This document shows positions 57,341 to 64,000 of a stretch of 64,000 nucleotides of DNA, in pieces. The notes below the pieces were generated by a model. The model was not told the origin of the DNA and searched no databases. It saw only the letters and a list, made by a program, of their open reading frames with translations. Positions within the stretch are counted from its first letter, which is position 1. The number at the start of each line of letters is the position of its first letter. The position numbers and the translations under genes are program-made. The stretch is from Oscillospiraceae bacterium (GTDB lineage Bacteria; Bacillota; Clostridia; Oscillospirales; Oscillospiraceae), in contig CAKASQ030000008.1 in the NCBI GenBank assembly GCA_916988195.3, positions 1 through 64,000 on the forward strand. The letters are read 5' to 3'.

Positions 57341-59827
57341 ATGGAAAAGCAAATTAAAATTGCCCTTGCGGGCAACCCGAACTGCGGTAAAACAACGCTG
57401 TTCAACGCGCTGACGGGTTCGAACCAGTTCGTCGGCAACTGGCCGGGCGTCACGGTCGAAAAGAAGGAAGGCAAGCTCAAGAAGCATGACGACGTCGTCA
57501 TCATGGACCTTCCCGGTATCTACTCCCTTTCCCCGTACACCCTCGAGGAAGTCGTCGCCCGTAACTATCTGATTACCGAGCGCCCCGACGCCATCCTCAA
57601 CATCATCGACGGCACGAACCTTGAGCGTAACCTGTACTTAACGACTCAGCTGACCGAGCTTGGCATCCCGGTTGTCATCGCCATCAACATGATGGACGTT
57701 GTCCGCAAGAACGGCGACAAGATCAACACCGCAGAGCTCAGCCGTGAGCTTGGCTGCGAGATCATTGAGATCTCCGCCCTGAAGGGCACGGGCATCATGG
57801 AAGCTGCCGAGGCCGCCGTCAAGGCTGCCAAGAGCACCAAGACTGTCCCGATGCACACCTTCTCCGGCCCCGTGGAGCACGCGATTGCCCACATCGAAGA
57901 GGCCGTTGTCCACGACAAGCCCGAAGAGCAGCAGCGCTGGTTCGCCATCAAGGTCTTCGAGCGCGACGACAAGGTGCTTGAGCAGCTGAAGATTCCGGCT
58001 GACGTGATGGCGCATGTCGAGCAGGACATCAAGGCGGCGGAAAAAGAGCTCGACGACGACGCCGAGTCCATCATCACCAACGAGCGCTACGTCTACATCG
58101 CAGAGCTCATCAAGAACTGCTACAAGAAAAAGAATGTGGGCGGCCTGTCCACCTCTGATAAGATCGATAAGGTCGTCACCAACCGCTGGCTGGGTCTTCC
58201 GATCTTCGCGGTCGTCATGTTCCTGGTTTACTACATCTCCATGGTTACCGTTGGCTCGGCCGCAACCGACTGGGCAAACGACGGCCTGTTCGGCGACGGC
58301 TGGCACCTGCTCGGCATCGGCTCCTCCGCTTATGCAGACGCATCCGATGAATATGCAGCAGCAAGCGACGCTGTCAGCGGCTACTATGAGCTCGACACCG
58401 AAGCCGAAGACTTCGACGCTGACGCAGCTCTGGCCGACATGAAGGCGGTTACGCCCGATTCTGAGACCGCAACCATCGAGGTTGAAGACGAGGAAACCCT
58501 CGCCATCAGCGATATGACGGTCTACTACTCCGAAGTTCCCGCAAGCGAAGAAGAAAACGAAGACGTTGTGCAGATGTCCTATCTCGACGCTGTCAGCTAT
58601 TTCGAAGAAAACGGCTTTGACGAGCCCGACCCCGCTGATTATGGCGTTTGGGTCCCCGGCGTTCCGGTTCTCATTGGCAATGCCCTCGAAGCTGCCGGCG
58701 CAGCGGACTGGCTGAGCGGCCTGATCCTTGACGGTATCGTTGCCGGTGTCGGCGCGGTCCTCGGCTTCGTGCCCCAGATGCTCGTTCTGTTCCTGCTTCT
58801 CGCGTTCCTCGAGGCCTGCGGCTACATGGCCCGTATCGCCTTCGTTCTTGACCGTATCTTCCGCAAGTTCGGCCTTTCCGGTAAGTCCTTCATCCCGATG
58901 TTAATTGGCACCGGCTGCGGTATCCCGGGCGTTATGGCTTCGCGTACGATTGAAAACGAGCGTGACCGTCGTATGACGATCATGACCACCACCTTTATCC
59001 CCTGCGGCGCGAAGGTTCCGTTCATCGCGATGATCGCGGGCGCTCTGTTTGGCGGTAGCGCATGGGTCTCCACCTCCGCGTACTTTATCGGCATGGCTGC
59101 GATCATCGTTTCCGGTATCATGCTGAAGAAGACCAAGATGTTCTCCGGCGAGCCCGCTCCGTTCGTCATGGAGCTCCCGGCTTACCACTGGCCAACCCTC
59201 GGCAATGTGCTCCGCAGCATGTGGGAGCGCGGCTGGTCGTTCATCAAGAAGGCCGGTACGATCATCCTTCTTTCCACGATCTTTGTCTGGTTCACCACCT
59301 ACTTCGGCTGGGTTGACGGCGCGTTCCGTATGCTCGACGAGAGCGAGATCGACTACTCCATCCTCGGCCACATCGGTTCCGCGATCGCGTGGATCTTTGC
59401 TCCGCTCGGCTGGGGCAACTGGCAGGCGGTTGTTGCCTCCATCACGGGCCTTGTCGCAAAGGAGAACATCGTCGGCACGATGGGCATCCTCTATGGCGGC
59501 GGCGACGGCTCGGTCTATCAGGCCATCGGCAATGCCTTCAACGGCATCACCGGCTACTCGTTCTTGGTCTTTAATCTGCTGTGCGCTCCTTGCTTCGCGG
59601 CCATCGGCGCGATCAAGCGCGAGATGAACAACGCAAAGTGGACGTGGTTTGCCATCGGCTATCAGTGCGGCTTTGCTTACATCGTTGCGCTGATGATCAA
59701 CCAGTTCGGCGGTCTGTTTACCGGCAACGTCAACGTTCTTGGTCTGATTGCGGCTGTCATCTGCCTGGGCTTCATCGTCTACATGCTCGTCAAGCCCTAC
59801 AAGGAAGCTACCAAGCTGAAGGTCTAA
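57341..59827 (+). CDS. feoB: Ferrous iron transporter FeoB
   Basis: An 828-residue protein. The cytosolic G domain holds LAGNPNCGKTTLFNALTG (G1), WPGVTVEKKEG (G2), DLPGIYSLSPYT (G3) and INMMDVV (G4). The membrane part has the paired gates FVPQMLVLFLLLAFLEACGYMARIAFVLDR and the signature GTGCGIPGVMASR, then CGAKVPFIAMIAG and further helices. Between the first and second membrane helices (residues about 327-433) lies a long insertion very rich in Asp, Glu, Ala and Tyr (DASDEYAAASDAV; DTEAEDFDADAAL; EVEDEETLAI). It faces outside and could collect metal ions. Start follows AAGGAGGAGAAGTGAC. Confidence 0.97.
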   Translation: MEKQIKIALAGNPNCGKTTLFNALTGSNQFVGNWPGVTVEKKEGKLKKHDDVVIMDLPGIYSLSPYTLEEVVARNYLITERPDAILNIIDGTNLERNLYLTTQLTELGIPVVIAINMMDVVRKNGDKINTAELSRELGCEIIEISALKGTGIMEAAEAAVKAAKSTKTVPMHTFSGPVEHAIAHIEEAVVHDKPEEQQRWFAIKVFERDDKVLEQLKIPADVMAHVEQDIKAAEKELDDDAESIITNERYVYIAELIKNCYKKKNVGGLSTSDKIDKVVTNRWLGLPIFAVVMFLVYYISMVTVGSAATDWANDGLFGDGWHLLGIGSSAYADASDEYAAASDAVSGYYELDTEAEDFDADAALADMKAVTPDSETATIEVEDEETLAISDMTVYYSEVPASEEENEDVVQMSYLDAVSYFEENGFDEPDPADYGVWVPGVPVLIGNALEAAGAADWLSGLILDGIVAGVGAVLGFVPQMLVLFLLLAFLEACGYMARIAFVLDRIFRKFGLSGKSFIPMLIGTGCGIPGVMASRTIENERDRRMTIMTTTFIPCGAKVPFIAMIAGALFGGSAWVSTSAYFIGMAAIIVSGIMLKKTKMFSGEPAPFVMELPAYHWPTLGNVLRSMWERGWSFIKKAGTIILLSTIFVWFTTYFGWVDGAFRMLDESEIDYSILGHIGSAIAWIFAPLGWGNWQAVVASITGLVAKENIVGTMGILYGGGDGSVYQAIGNAFNGITGYSFLVFNLLCAPCFAAIGAIKREMNNAKWTWFAIGYQCGFAYIVALMINQFGGLFTGNVNVLGLIAAVICLGFIVYMLVKPYKEATKLKV

Positions 59828-59873
59828 GCAGCGATTATCTTACCCAGTGTCATCCCAAAGGAGTGTGAACGTT

Positions 59874-60053
59874 ATGATAAGCTGGATTCTTGATAACCTT
59901 GCAACCATTCTGATCTCCTCCCTCTTAATCGTAATTGTAATCTCCATTATTAAGTATCTGATCCGGCAGAAGCGTGACGGAAAGAACTCCTGCGGATGTG
60001 ACTGCGGCCATTGCTCCATGCACGGCTCGTGCCATGGTGGCTGCGGGCATTGA
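59874..60053 (+). CDS. FeoB-associated Cys-rich membrane peptide
   Basis: A 59-residue protein from ATG 59874 after AAAGGAGTGTGAACGTT. One membrane helix (WILDNLATILISSLLIVIVISIIKYL) is followed by a short basic stretch and a tail with five cysteines and four histidines (CGCDCGHCSMHGSCHGGCGH). The motif and position, 46 bases after feoB, match the FeoB-associated Cys-rich membrane protein family. It may shuttle or bind iron at the membrane. Confidence 0.9.
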   Translation: MISWILDNLATILISSLLIVIVISIIKYLIRQKRDGKNSCGCDCGHCSMHGSCHGGCGH

Positions 60054-60075
60054 GCCCGGGCCGATAAAAAGACGG

Positions 60076-60113
60076 AAGCCCTCGTGCGTCGCGATTGGCG
60101 CACGGGGGCTTTT
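60076..60113 (+). terminator. Terminator of the feo operon
   Basis: AAGCCCTCGTGCG, 9-base loop, CGCACGGGGGCTTTT: strong stem with a T-run. Confidence 0.9.
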
Positions 60114-60172
60114 GTCATGCTTGCATTTTTGGATAGACTCTGTTATCATCGGAAAAAACAGGAGGGGGCAGT

Positions 60173-60518
60173 ATGTGGGAGCTTCGATTGGCAAGACAAG
60201 ATGAGCTGGAGAAAATTTTCGCGCTCTATGCGGCGCATGCTGCATGGATGAGCGAGGTTGGCATCTACCAGTGGAGCGACACGGATTATCTAGGGTGTAT
60301 CCGCCGGACGACTATGCGGATATGCAGCGGCGCGGGAAAAGCAATTTTGCGCGAGGCAGAGAAGCTTGCAAAGGTGCGGGGCATGGAGGCGATACGCCTG
60401 GACTGCGCGGAAGGTAACGCGCGGCTGAACGCGTGGTACGAGGCGCAGGGCTATTTCCCATGCGGTACCTGCATAAGACGGACCGTACCACGGAATTCTC
60501 CGCGAGAAGCTGCTCTGA
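60173..60518 (+). pseudogene. GNAT acetyltransferase, decayed
   Basis: The start is good (MWELRLARQDELEKIFALYAAHAAWMSEVG), but the expected protein then jumps frame. At about 60291 the true continuation (GVYPPDDYADMQRRGK) is in another frame, about 50 central residues including the acetyl-CoA loop are missing, and the frame resumes at AILREAEKLAKVRGMEAIRLDCAEGNARLNAWYEAQGY. A further shift near 60470 puts the natural end (DGPYHGILREKLL and stop at 60516) in yet another frame. Two shifts plus an internal deletion show a dead gene. It still has a ribosome site and a terminator behind it. Confidence 0.8.
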
Positions 60519-60549
60519 AGAGGGTCCTGCGGTATTCTGGGCAGAACGG

Positions 60550-60576
60550 AAGCCAGACGCTACGCGTCTGGCTTGT
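60550..60576. terminator. Terminator between GNAT remnant and next gene
   Basis: AAGCCAGACGC, TAC, GCGTCTGGCTT: perfect 11-bp stem. Confidence 0.75.
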
Positions 60577-60579
60577 TAC

Positions 60580-60996
60580 TTATTCGTCCATTGTGGGAAT
60601 TGAGATATTATCGGTCCCGTGGGCCTCAAACTCCGCGATGTAATCGTCCATCCGGGAGACCAGCGCGTCGTAGTTTTCGTTGGATACCGGCTGATAGTCC
60701 ATATCGCGCCGGGCCAGCTCCTCGGCCAGAATCTCATAGAAGACCGTGTCTTCGTAATCCGCAATTGCTTCGTGGATGCCGCCGTCGGAAAATGCGCGCG
60801 AGGGAACATCTTCTCCATTCCATCGTTCGACGAGCGAGGGCATGCCGTTTTCGCGGCAGAGGGCGAAAAGCTTGGATTCCACCTGATCGTAGTCGGCAAT
60901 CCGGTCGTCGCCGCGCGTTGAGTTGAGAATCCAGTTTCCGATGTAGACCAGATCCAGAAGCCGGCGAAACTCCTTCTTCGACAATTCAAGCTGCAT
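60580..60996 (-). CDS. Hypothetical protein, 138 aa
   Basis: ATG 60996 (MQLELSKKEFRRLLDLVYIGNWILNS) lies after GGAGGCGGGTTT; the longer version upstream includes non-coding DNA. The sequence is acidic and helical, with DYDQVESKLFALCRENGM and FYEILAEELARRDMDYQPVSNENYDALVSRMDDYIAEFE. It resembles a soluble protein conserved in many Clostridia, but I do not know its role. It is divergent from ddl with 176 bases between. Confidence 0.6.
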   Translation of the reverse strand: MQLELSKKEFRRLLDLVYIGNWILNSTRGDDRIADYDQVESKLFALCRENGMPSLVERWNGEDVPSRAFSDGGIHEAIADYEDTVFYEILAEELARRDMDYQPVSNENYDALVSRMDDYIAEFEAHGTDNISIPTMDE

Positions 60997-61172
60997 AAAC
61001 CCGCCTCCTAACTGTAGCGTTCTACTCTCATTATATACACATTGCATGGGAATTTCCACTGTTAAAATCACGGTTATGTGTAAAAAAGTCCTTGTGTTCT
61101 TGATGCTTTTGGCATATGATAGGGTAACGTCAGTTGACAAGGGCGGCACGCCGCCGGAAATGAGGATTGAGC

Positions 61173-62237
61173 TTGAGAAAACTTAGCGTTTGCATTCTGT
61201 TCGGCGGCGTTTCGCCGGAGCACGAGGTTTCGCTCCGCTCGGCGGAGTCGGTGCTGAACAACATCGATCAGGAGAAATATAACGTCTTTCCCGTCGGGAT
61301 CACAAGAAGCGGGGAATGGATATTATTTGGCGGCAGGGACTATTCGATGCTGCCGTCCGGCGCGTGGGAAACCTGCGAGCTGAACCGGAAGGCGGCGCTC
61401 TCGCCCGTGCGCGGTCAGGGGCTTTTGAGCTTTGAAAACGACTGCGTGGTGCGAGAGCGCATCGATGTGGTCTTTCCGCTCATCCACGGAGAAAACGGCG
61501 AGGATGGCTCGCTGCAGGGGCTCTTGCAGATCGCAGGGCTGCCCTTTGTGGGCTCCGGCGTGGCGGCCTCGAGCGCGTGCATGGACAAGAGTATAACAAA
61601 GCTTCTGATCCGGCAGGCGGGCGTTCGGCAGGCGGACTGGCAGGTCATCCCGAAGCAGCGCTGGAGCCGGAAGCAGGAGGCCTGTATGGATGAAATCGAG
61701 GCCGCGTTCACCTATCCGGTCTTTGTCAAGCCCGCCGGAACCGGCTCGTCGGTCGGCATTTCCAAGGCGAAGTGCCGCGAAGATCTCGAGCAGGCCGTGA
61801 CGGATGCGCTCCGCTATGGCAATAAGGCGCTTGTCGAGGAATTCATCGACGGGCAGGAAATCGAGGTGGCCGTGCTTGGCAATGAGAGTCCCTGCGCGTC
61901 CGTCTGCGGCGAAATTGACGCAGGTGCGGAATTTTACGACTACGAGGCAAAATATTTGTCCAGCAGTGCGAGCTTCTATGTGCCCGCGCGCATCGATGAG
62001 GCCGTTTCAGAGCTTCTCCGCGAGACGGCGGTGAAGGTCTACCGGGCAATGGAGTGCCGGGGATTGGCGCGGGTGGACTTCTTTGTCCGGCGGGACGATC
62101 AGGAAGTTGTGTTCAATGAGATCAATACCATTCCGGGCTTTACGTCGATTTCGATGTACCCGAGGCTCTTTGCGGCAAGCGGCATCGAATACCCGGAGCT
62201 GATCGACAATCTCATCGCGCTTGCATTGGAGGAATAG
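61173..62237 (+). CDS. ddl: D-alanine--D-alanine ligase
   Basis: A 354-residue ATP-grasp enzyme. The TTG at 61173 (spacing six from GAGGA) fits better than the TTG at 61167. The key motifs are ILFGGVSPEHEVSLRSAESV (N-terminal domain), VFPLIHGENGEDGSLQGLLQ, KPAGTGSSVGISKAK (glycine loop of the ATP site), the D-Ala binding loop region LSSSASFYVPARI and FNEINTIPGFTSISMYPRLF (metal residues E and N). It joins two D-alanines for peptidoglycan. A Tyr or Phe in the active-site loop that distinguishes D-Lac ligases cannot be settled here. It overlaps nothing and is followed by the DUF1934 gene one base after the stop. Confidence 0.95.
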   Translation: MRKLSVCILFGGVSPEHEVSLRSAESVLNNIDQEKYNVFPVGITRSGEWILFGGRDYSMLPSGAWETCELNRKAALSPVRGQGLLSFENDCVVRERIDVVFPLIHGENGEDGSLQGLLQIAGLPFVGSGVAASSACMDKSITKLLIRQAGVRQADWQVIPKQRWSRKQEACMDEIEAAFTYPVFVKPAGTGSSVGISKAKCREDLEQAVTDALRYGNKALVEEFIDGQEIEVAVLGNESPCASVCGEIDAGAEFYDYEAKYLSSSASFYVPARIDEAVSELLRETAVKVYRAMECRGLARVDFFVRRDDQEVVFNEINTIPGFTSISMYPRLFAASGIEYPELIDNLIALALEE

Positions 62238-62238
62238 C

Positions 62239-62664
62239 ATGGTACAATCGGCACTGATTTCCATTACCGGCACGCAGCAGCTCGAGGGCGAGGAATCTGA
62301 AAGCATCCAGCTGGTGACCGAGGGCTCGTACTGCTATGAGCCGGGCTACATCCGCTTTTCCTACGTGGAGACGCAGATGACAGGGCTAGAGGGCGTTGTG
62401 ACGACGTTCACGATCGAAGAGGAAAAGAAGGTCACGCTGCGAAGAGTCGGCAAGGTGAACTCCGAGATGGTCTTCGAGCTCGGGAGAATCGACGATTCTC
62501 TCTACGAGGCGGGGCCGGGCGCGCTGATGCTGCGTGTACAGACAAAGAGCCTTGCCGTCCTCATGAACGAGCACGGCGGCATTTTTGACCTCTCGTACTC
62601 CATCGAGGTTGAATACGCGACCTGCGGCTTAAACAGCTATCATATTGAGGTTCGCGCGATATAA
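62239..62664 (+). CDS. DUF1934 beta-barrel protein (YwiB-like)
   Basis: A 141-residue protein from ATG 62239, immediately after the ddl stop. The chain alternates short beta strands (ALISITGTQQLEGEESE; YIRFSYVETQMTGLEGVVTTFTIEEEKKVTLRR) as in the DUF1934/YwiB calycin-like barrel. Members are found near cell-envelope and translation genes in Firmicutes, but have no proven activity. A terminator follows at 62669. Same operon as ddl. Confidence 0.85.
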   Translation: MVQSALISITGTQQLEGEESESIQLVTEGSYCYEPGYIRFSYVETQMTGLEGVVTTFTIEEEKKVTLRRVGKVNSEMVFELGRIDDSLYEAGPGALMLRVQTKSLAVLMNEHGGIFDLSYSIEVEYATCGLNSYHIEVRAI

Positions 62665-62668
62665 AACG

Positions 62669-62696
62669 AGCGCCCGCCGTCGGCGGGCGCTTCTTT
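62669..62696 (+). terminator. Terminator after DUF1934
   Basis: AGCGCCCGCC, GTC, GGCGGGCGCT, TCTTT: a strong GC stem. Confidence 0.9.
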
Positions 62697-62706
62697 GTGA
62701 TTTTGT

Positions 62707-62810
62707 GTAGGGGGCGATGCCTACATCGCCCCAAGGGCAATTGCAAATTTTCCATAGATTTCCGCATGATCGGTTCCATTTGCCGGGGCGATGTGGGCAT
62801 CGACCCCTAC
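62707..62810. repeat. Intergenic palindromic repeat (MITE-like), copy 2
   Basis: Terminal inverted repeats GTAGGGGGCGATGCC and GGCATCGACCCCTAC (one centre mismatch) enclose about 74 bases with an inner CTACATCGCCCC / GGGGCGATGTGGG pair. The outer word GTAGGGG is the same as in copy 1 at 46876, and the length is nearly equal (104 versus 105). Confidence 0.8.
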
Positions 62811-62824
62811 GAAGACGGTTCATA

Positions 62825-63898
62825 TCAGGGCAGCTTCGTTGTTTCGCGAAGCAGCTCGATGCTGGCGTTTGCAGTGTGGAGCGTGGCGAGCGCCTGCGAA
62901 GCATTTTCGGACAGGACGAGAAGCTGCGCGGTCTCCGACTGCTGCGCGGCAAACTCGGCGGAGACGGGCTCCTGCGGGCGCGTGAGGACGGCAAAGTCCA
63001 CAATGCCCTCCTGCTGCCAGAAAGGAAGGAGCGCAAAGAGCGTCTTGAAATTGAGCGCGCGGCAGAGCGCGTCGTTGGCCTCCAGAAGTGAGGCGGCGAC
63101 GGTTTCGCAGTCCTCTGGGACCGTGACACCCAGAATGTGCCCCGCGGCATAGAGCGCGCGGACGAGCGCAGGGTCGGCGTTAATTTCGGCGGCTGTCAGG
63201 AAAAAGGTCCCGCGAAGGGCGTACTCTTCCAAAAGCGCGGCGTTTTCTGCCATCGTCCCGGCGTTTGTAAACGCGAGATAGACCGTCGCGGGCGGCTGCT
63301 CGGGCTCCGGGTCCGCCAGCTGCTCGGGATTTTTGGGTGTGTCCGTCTGGCCACTTGAAGAATTGCGGTCGGGCTCCGGCGTGTTCATCTGCTCGATGCG
63401 GTAGCGGATGAGGCTCTCGGCCTTTTCGACGAACAAGGAGTCGTCATATACCTCGCTGCCGGTCGTAAAGCGGAGAATCGGGTAGCCGTTTTCACTCTTT
63501 AAAAGCGTGACCTTGAGGCCGAAGAACGATGCGCAGTAGACAAGGGGCACGTACAACATGCCGCCGCGGAACGTCGTCGAGACGGTTTTAACGTTGCCGT
63601 CCTGATCGGTGACGGTCCCTTCGGCAAGATCAAAGACGAGACGGCGCTGCCTTGTAAACAGAACGAACGTCTGCGCCTGCGCGTTGTAGGCCGGAATGAC
63701 CCCGCCGGGCGACGCGTCAAAGGCCGTATACGGCACGTAAATGCCGGAGGAGGACTCATAGGGAAGGGCGGAGAGCGTCAGCGGAATCGAGTCGTTCACG
63801 GCGACAAAGAGAATGTCTCCGTCCGCCAGAATCGGCGTGCAGAGCGAGACGCACAGCACCAGTGCCAGAAGTGCGCAGAAAACCCGCCGTTTTTTCAC
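62825..63898 (-). CDS. Secreted stalk-domain protein with deacetylase-like C-terminus
   Basis: A 357-residue exported protein. GTG 63898 follows GGGAGGTGGTCATC and gives a signal peptide (KKRRVFCALLALVLCVSLCTPILA). Residues about 25-160 are a copper-amine-oxidase N-terminal-like (stalk) domain: VNDSIPLTLSALPYESSSGIYVPYTAFD and TTFRGGMLYVPLVYCASFFGLKVTLL. A Pro/Glu/Ser linker (about 190-220) leads to a NodB-like (polysaccharide deacetylase) fold (YLAFTNAGTMAENAALLEEYALRGTFFLTAAEINADPALVRALYAAGHILGVTV), where the usual TFDDG and HxxxH residues are changed to FTNAG and HILG. So it may bind but not cleave glycans at the cell wall. The gene upstream lies outside the window. Confidence 0.75.
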   Translation of the reverse strand: MKKRRVFCALLALVLCVSLCTPILADGDILFVAVNDSIPLTLSALPYESSSGIYVPYTAFDASPGGVIPAYNAQAQTFVLFTRQRRLVFDLAEGTVTDQDGNVKTVSTTFRGGMLYVPLVYCASFFGLKVTLLKSENGYPILRFTTGSEVYDDSLFVEKAESLIRYRIEQMNTPEPDRNSSSGQTDTPKNPEQLADPEPEQPPATVYLAFTNAGTMAENAALLEEYALRGTFFLTAAEINADPALVRALYAAGHILGVTVPEDCETVAASLLEANDALCRALNFKTLFALLPFWQQEGIVDFAVLTRPQEPVSAEFAAQQSETAQLLVLSENASQALATLHTANASIELLRETTKLP

Positions 63899-64000
63899 GA
63901 TGACCACCTCCCGTAAATTCCAGACCAGTATAGCACAAAACCGGCGAAGCGGCAAGGAAAATCGGTTGCGGAAAGGGCGGGCGATATGCTATACTACACA

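Noticed and set aside
60173-60643. GNAT gene as an intact 156-residue protein
   Set aside because: The acetyl-CoA binding region is missing and the C-terminal part is out of frame, so it is listed as a pseudogene.

Overview
The window looks like chromosomal DNA of a Gram-positive anaerobe of the Clostridia, most likely an Oscillospiraceae/Ruminococcaceae gut bacterium. This is an inference from protein style, strong GGAGG ribosome sites, moderately high GC, a FeoA-FeoA-FeoB operon with its small Cys-rich partner, a pst-pho operon and DUF1934/DUF6320/DUF6076 proteins. No rRNA or other species marker is present. About 40 kb is accessory DNA; the housekeeping backbone starts near 40.7 kb.

Layout. 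(1) 1-11.1 kb: decayed prophage or phage-like element. It has a partial IS1595 transposase at the left edge, a sigma-like factor, a frame-disturbed HTH protein, small Cys-rich proteins, a tape measure protein preceded by a relic of a second tape-measure tail, a leftward block of small early-type genes, a toxin-antitoxin cassette, an HEIGH peptidase and a PBECR4-like nuclease. No integrase is seen, but a tRNA 3'-end fragment (possible att site) and a 22-bp direct repeat lie at the right side. (2) 11.2-11.7 kb: a MntA-like nucleotidyltransferase with a truncated HEPN partner. (3) 11.8-24.2 kb: a leftward accessory cluster: a heterodimeric ABC system resembling YbtP/YbtQ-type siderophore transporters, a lipoprotein, an AraC regulator, four SAM methyltransferases, three alpha/beta hydrolases, an ATC-hydrolase-family protein and a TetR regulator. 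Both of its promoters carry GGTTAG-N6-CTAACC palindromes identical in design to those at the feo operon. (4) 24.3-25.6 kb: a sigma-like orphan and a DUF1003 membrane protein. (5) 25.65-38.7 kb: an integrative mobilizable element with DUF6076, a RepA-like ATPase, a palindrome-rich oriT candidate, MobC, a relaxase split by a defence island (AbiEi/AbiEii and type I restriction HsdM-S-R, HsdR truncated) and two tandem large serine recombinases. (6) 38.7-40.1 kb: tRNA-Leu(UAG) followed by three truncated tRNA-Leu 5' halves all broken after the anticodon loop, an integration scar. (7) 40.1-64 kb: core-like genes: trkA-trkH potassium uptake, a hydrolase-acyltransferase fusion with DUF6320, galactokinase, a NagD-type phosphatase, pstSCAB-phoU-phoBR, an HMA metal-binding protein, feoA-feoA-feoB, a decayed GNAT gene, D-Ala-D-Ala ligase, DUF1934 and a secreted stalk-domain protein.

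How it works together. The most notable idea is that the 12-kb accessory cluster may belong to the same metal (probably iron) regulon as feo: seven copies of one palindrome occur at the cluster promoters, the feo promoter and the divergent HMA gene. This suggests import or processing of an iron-chelating small molecule. The second theme is mobile-element decay: a relaxase interrupted by a defence cassette, and repeated integration at tRNA-Leu. No CRISPR array or rRNA was found. Starts were chosen by ribosome-binding-site spacing; domain names come from motif recognition, not from database searches.
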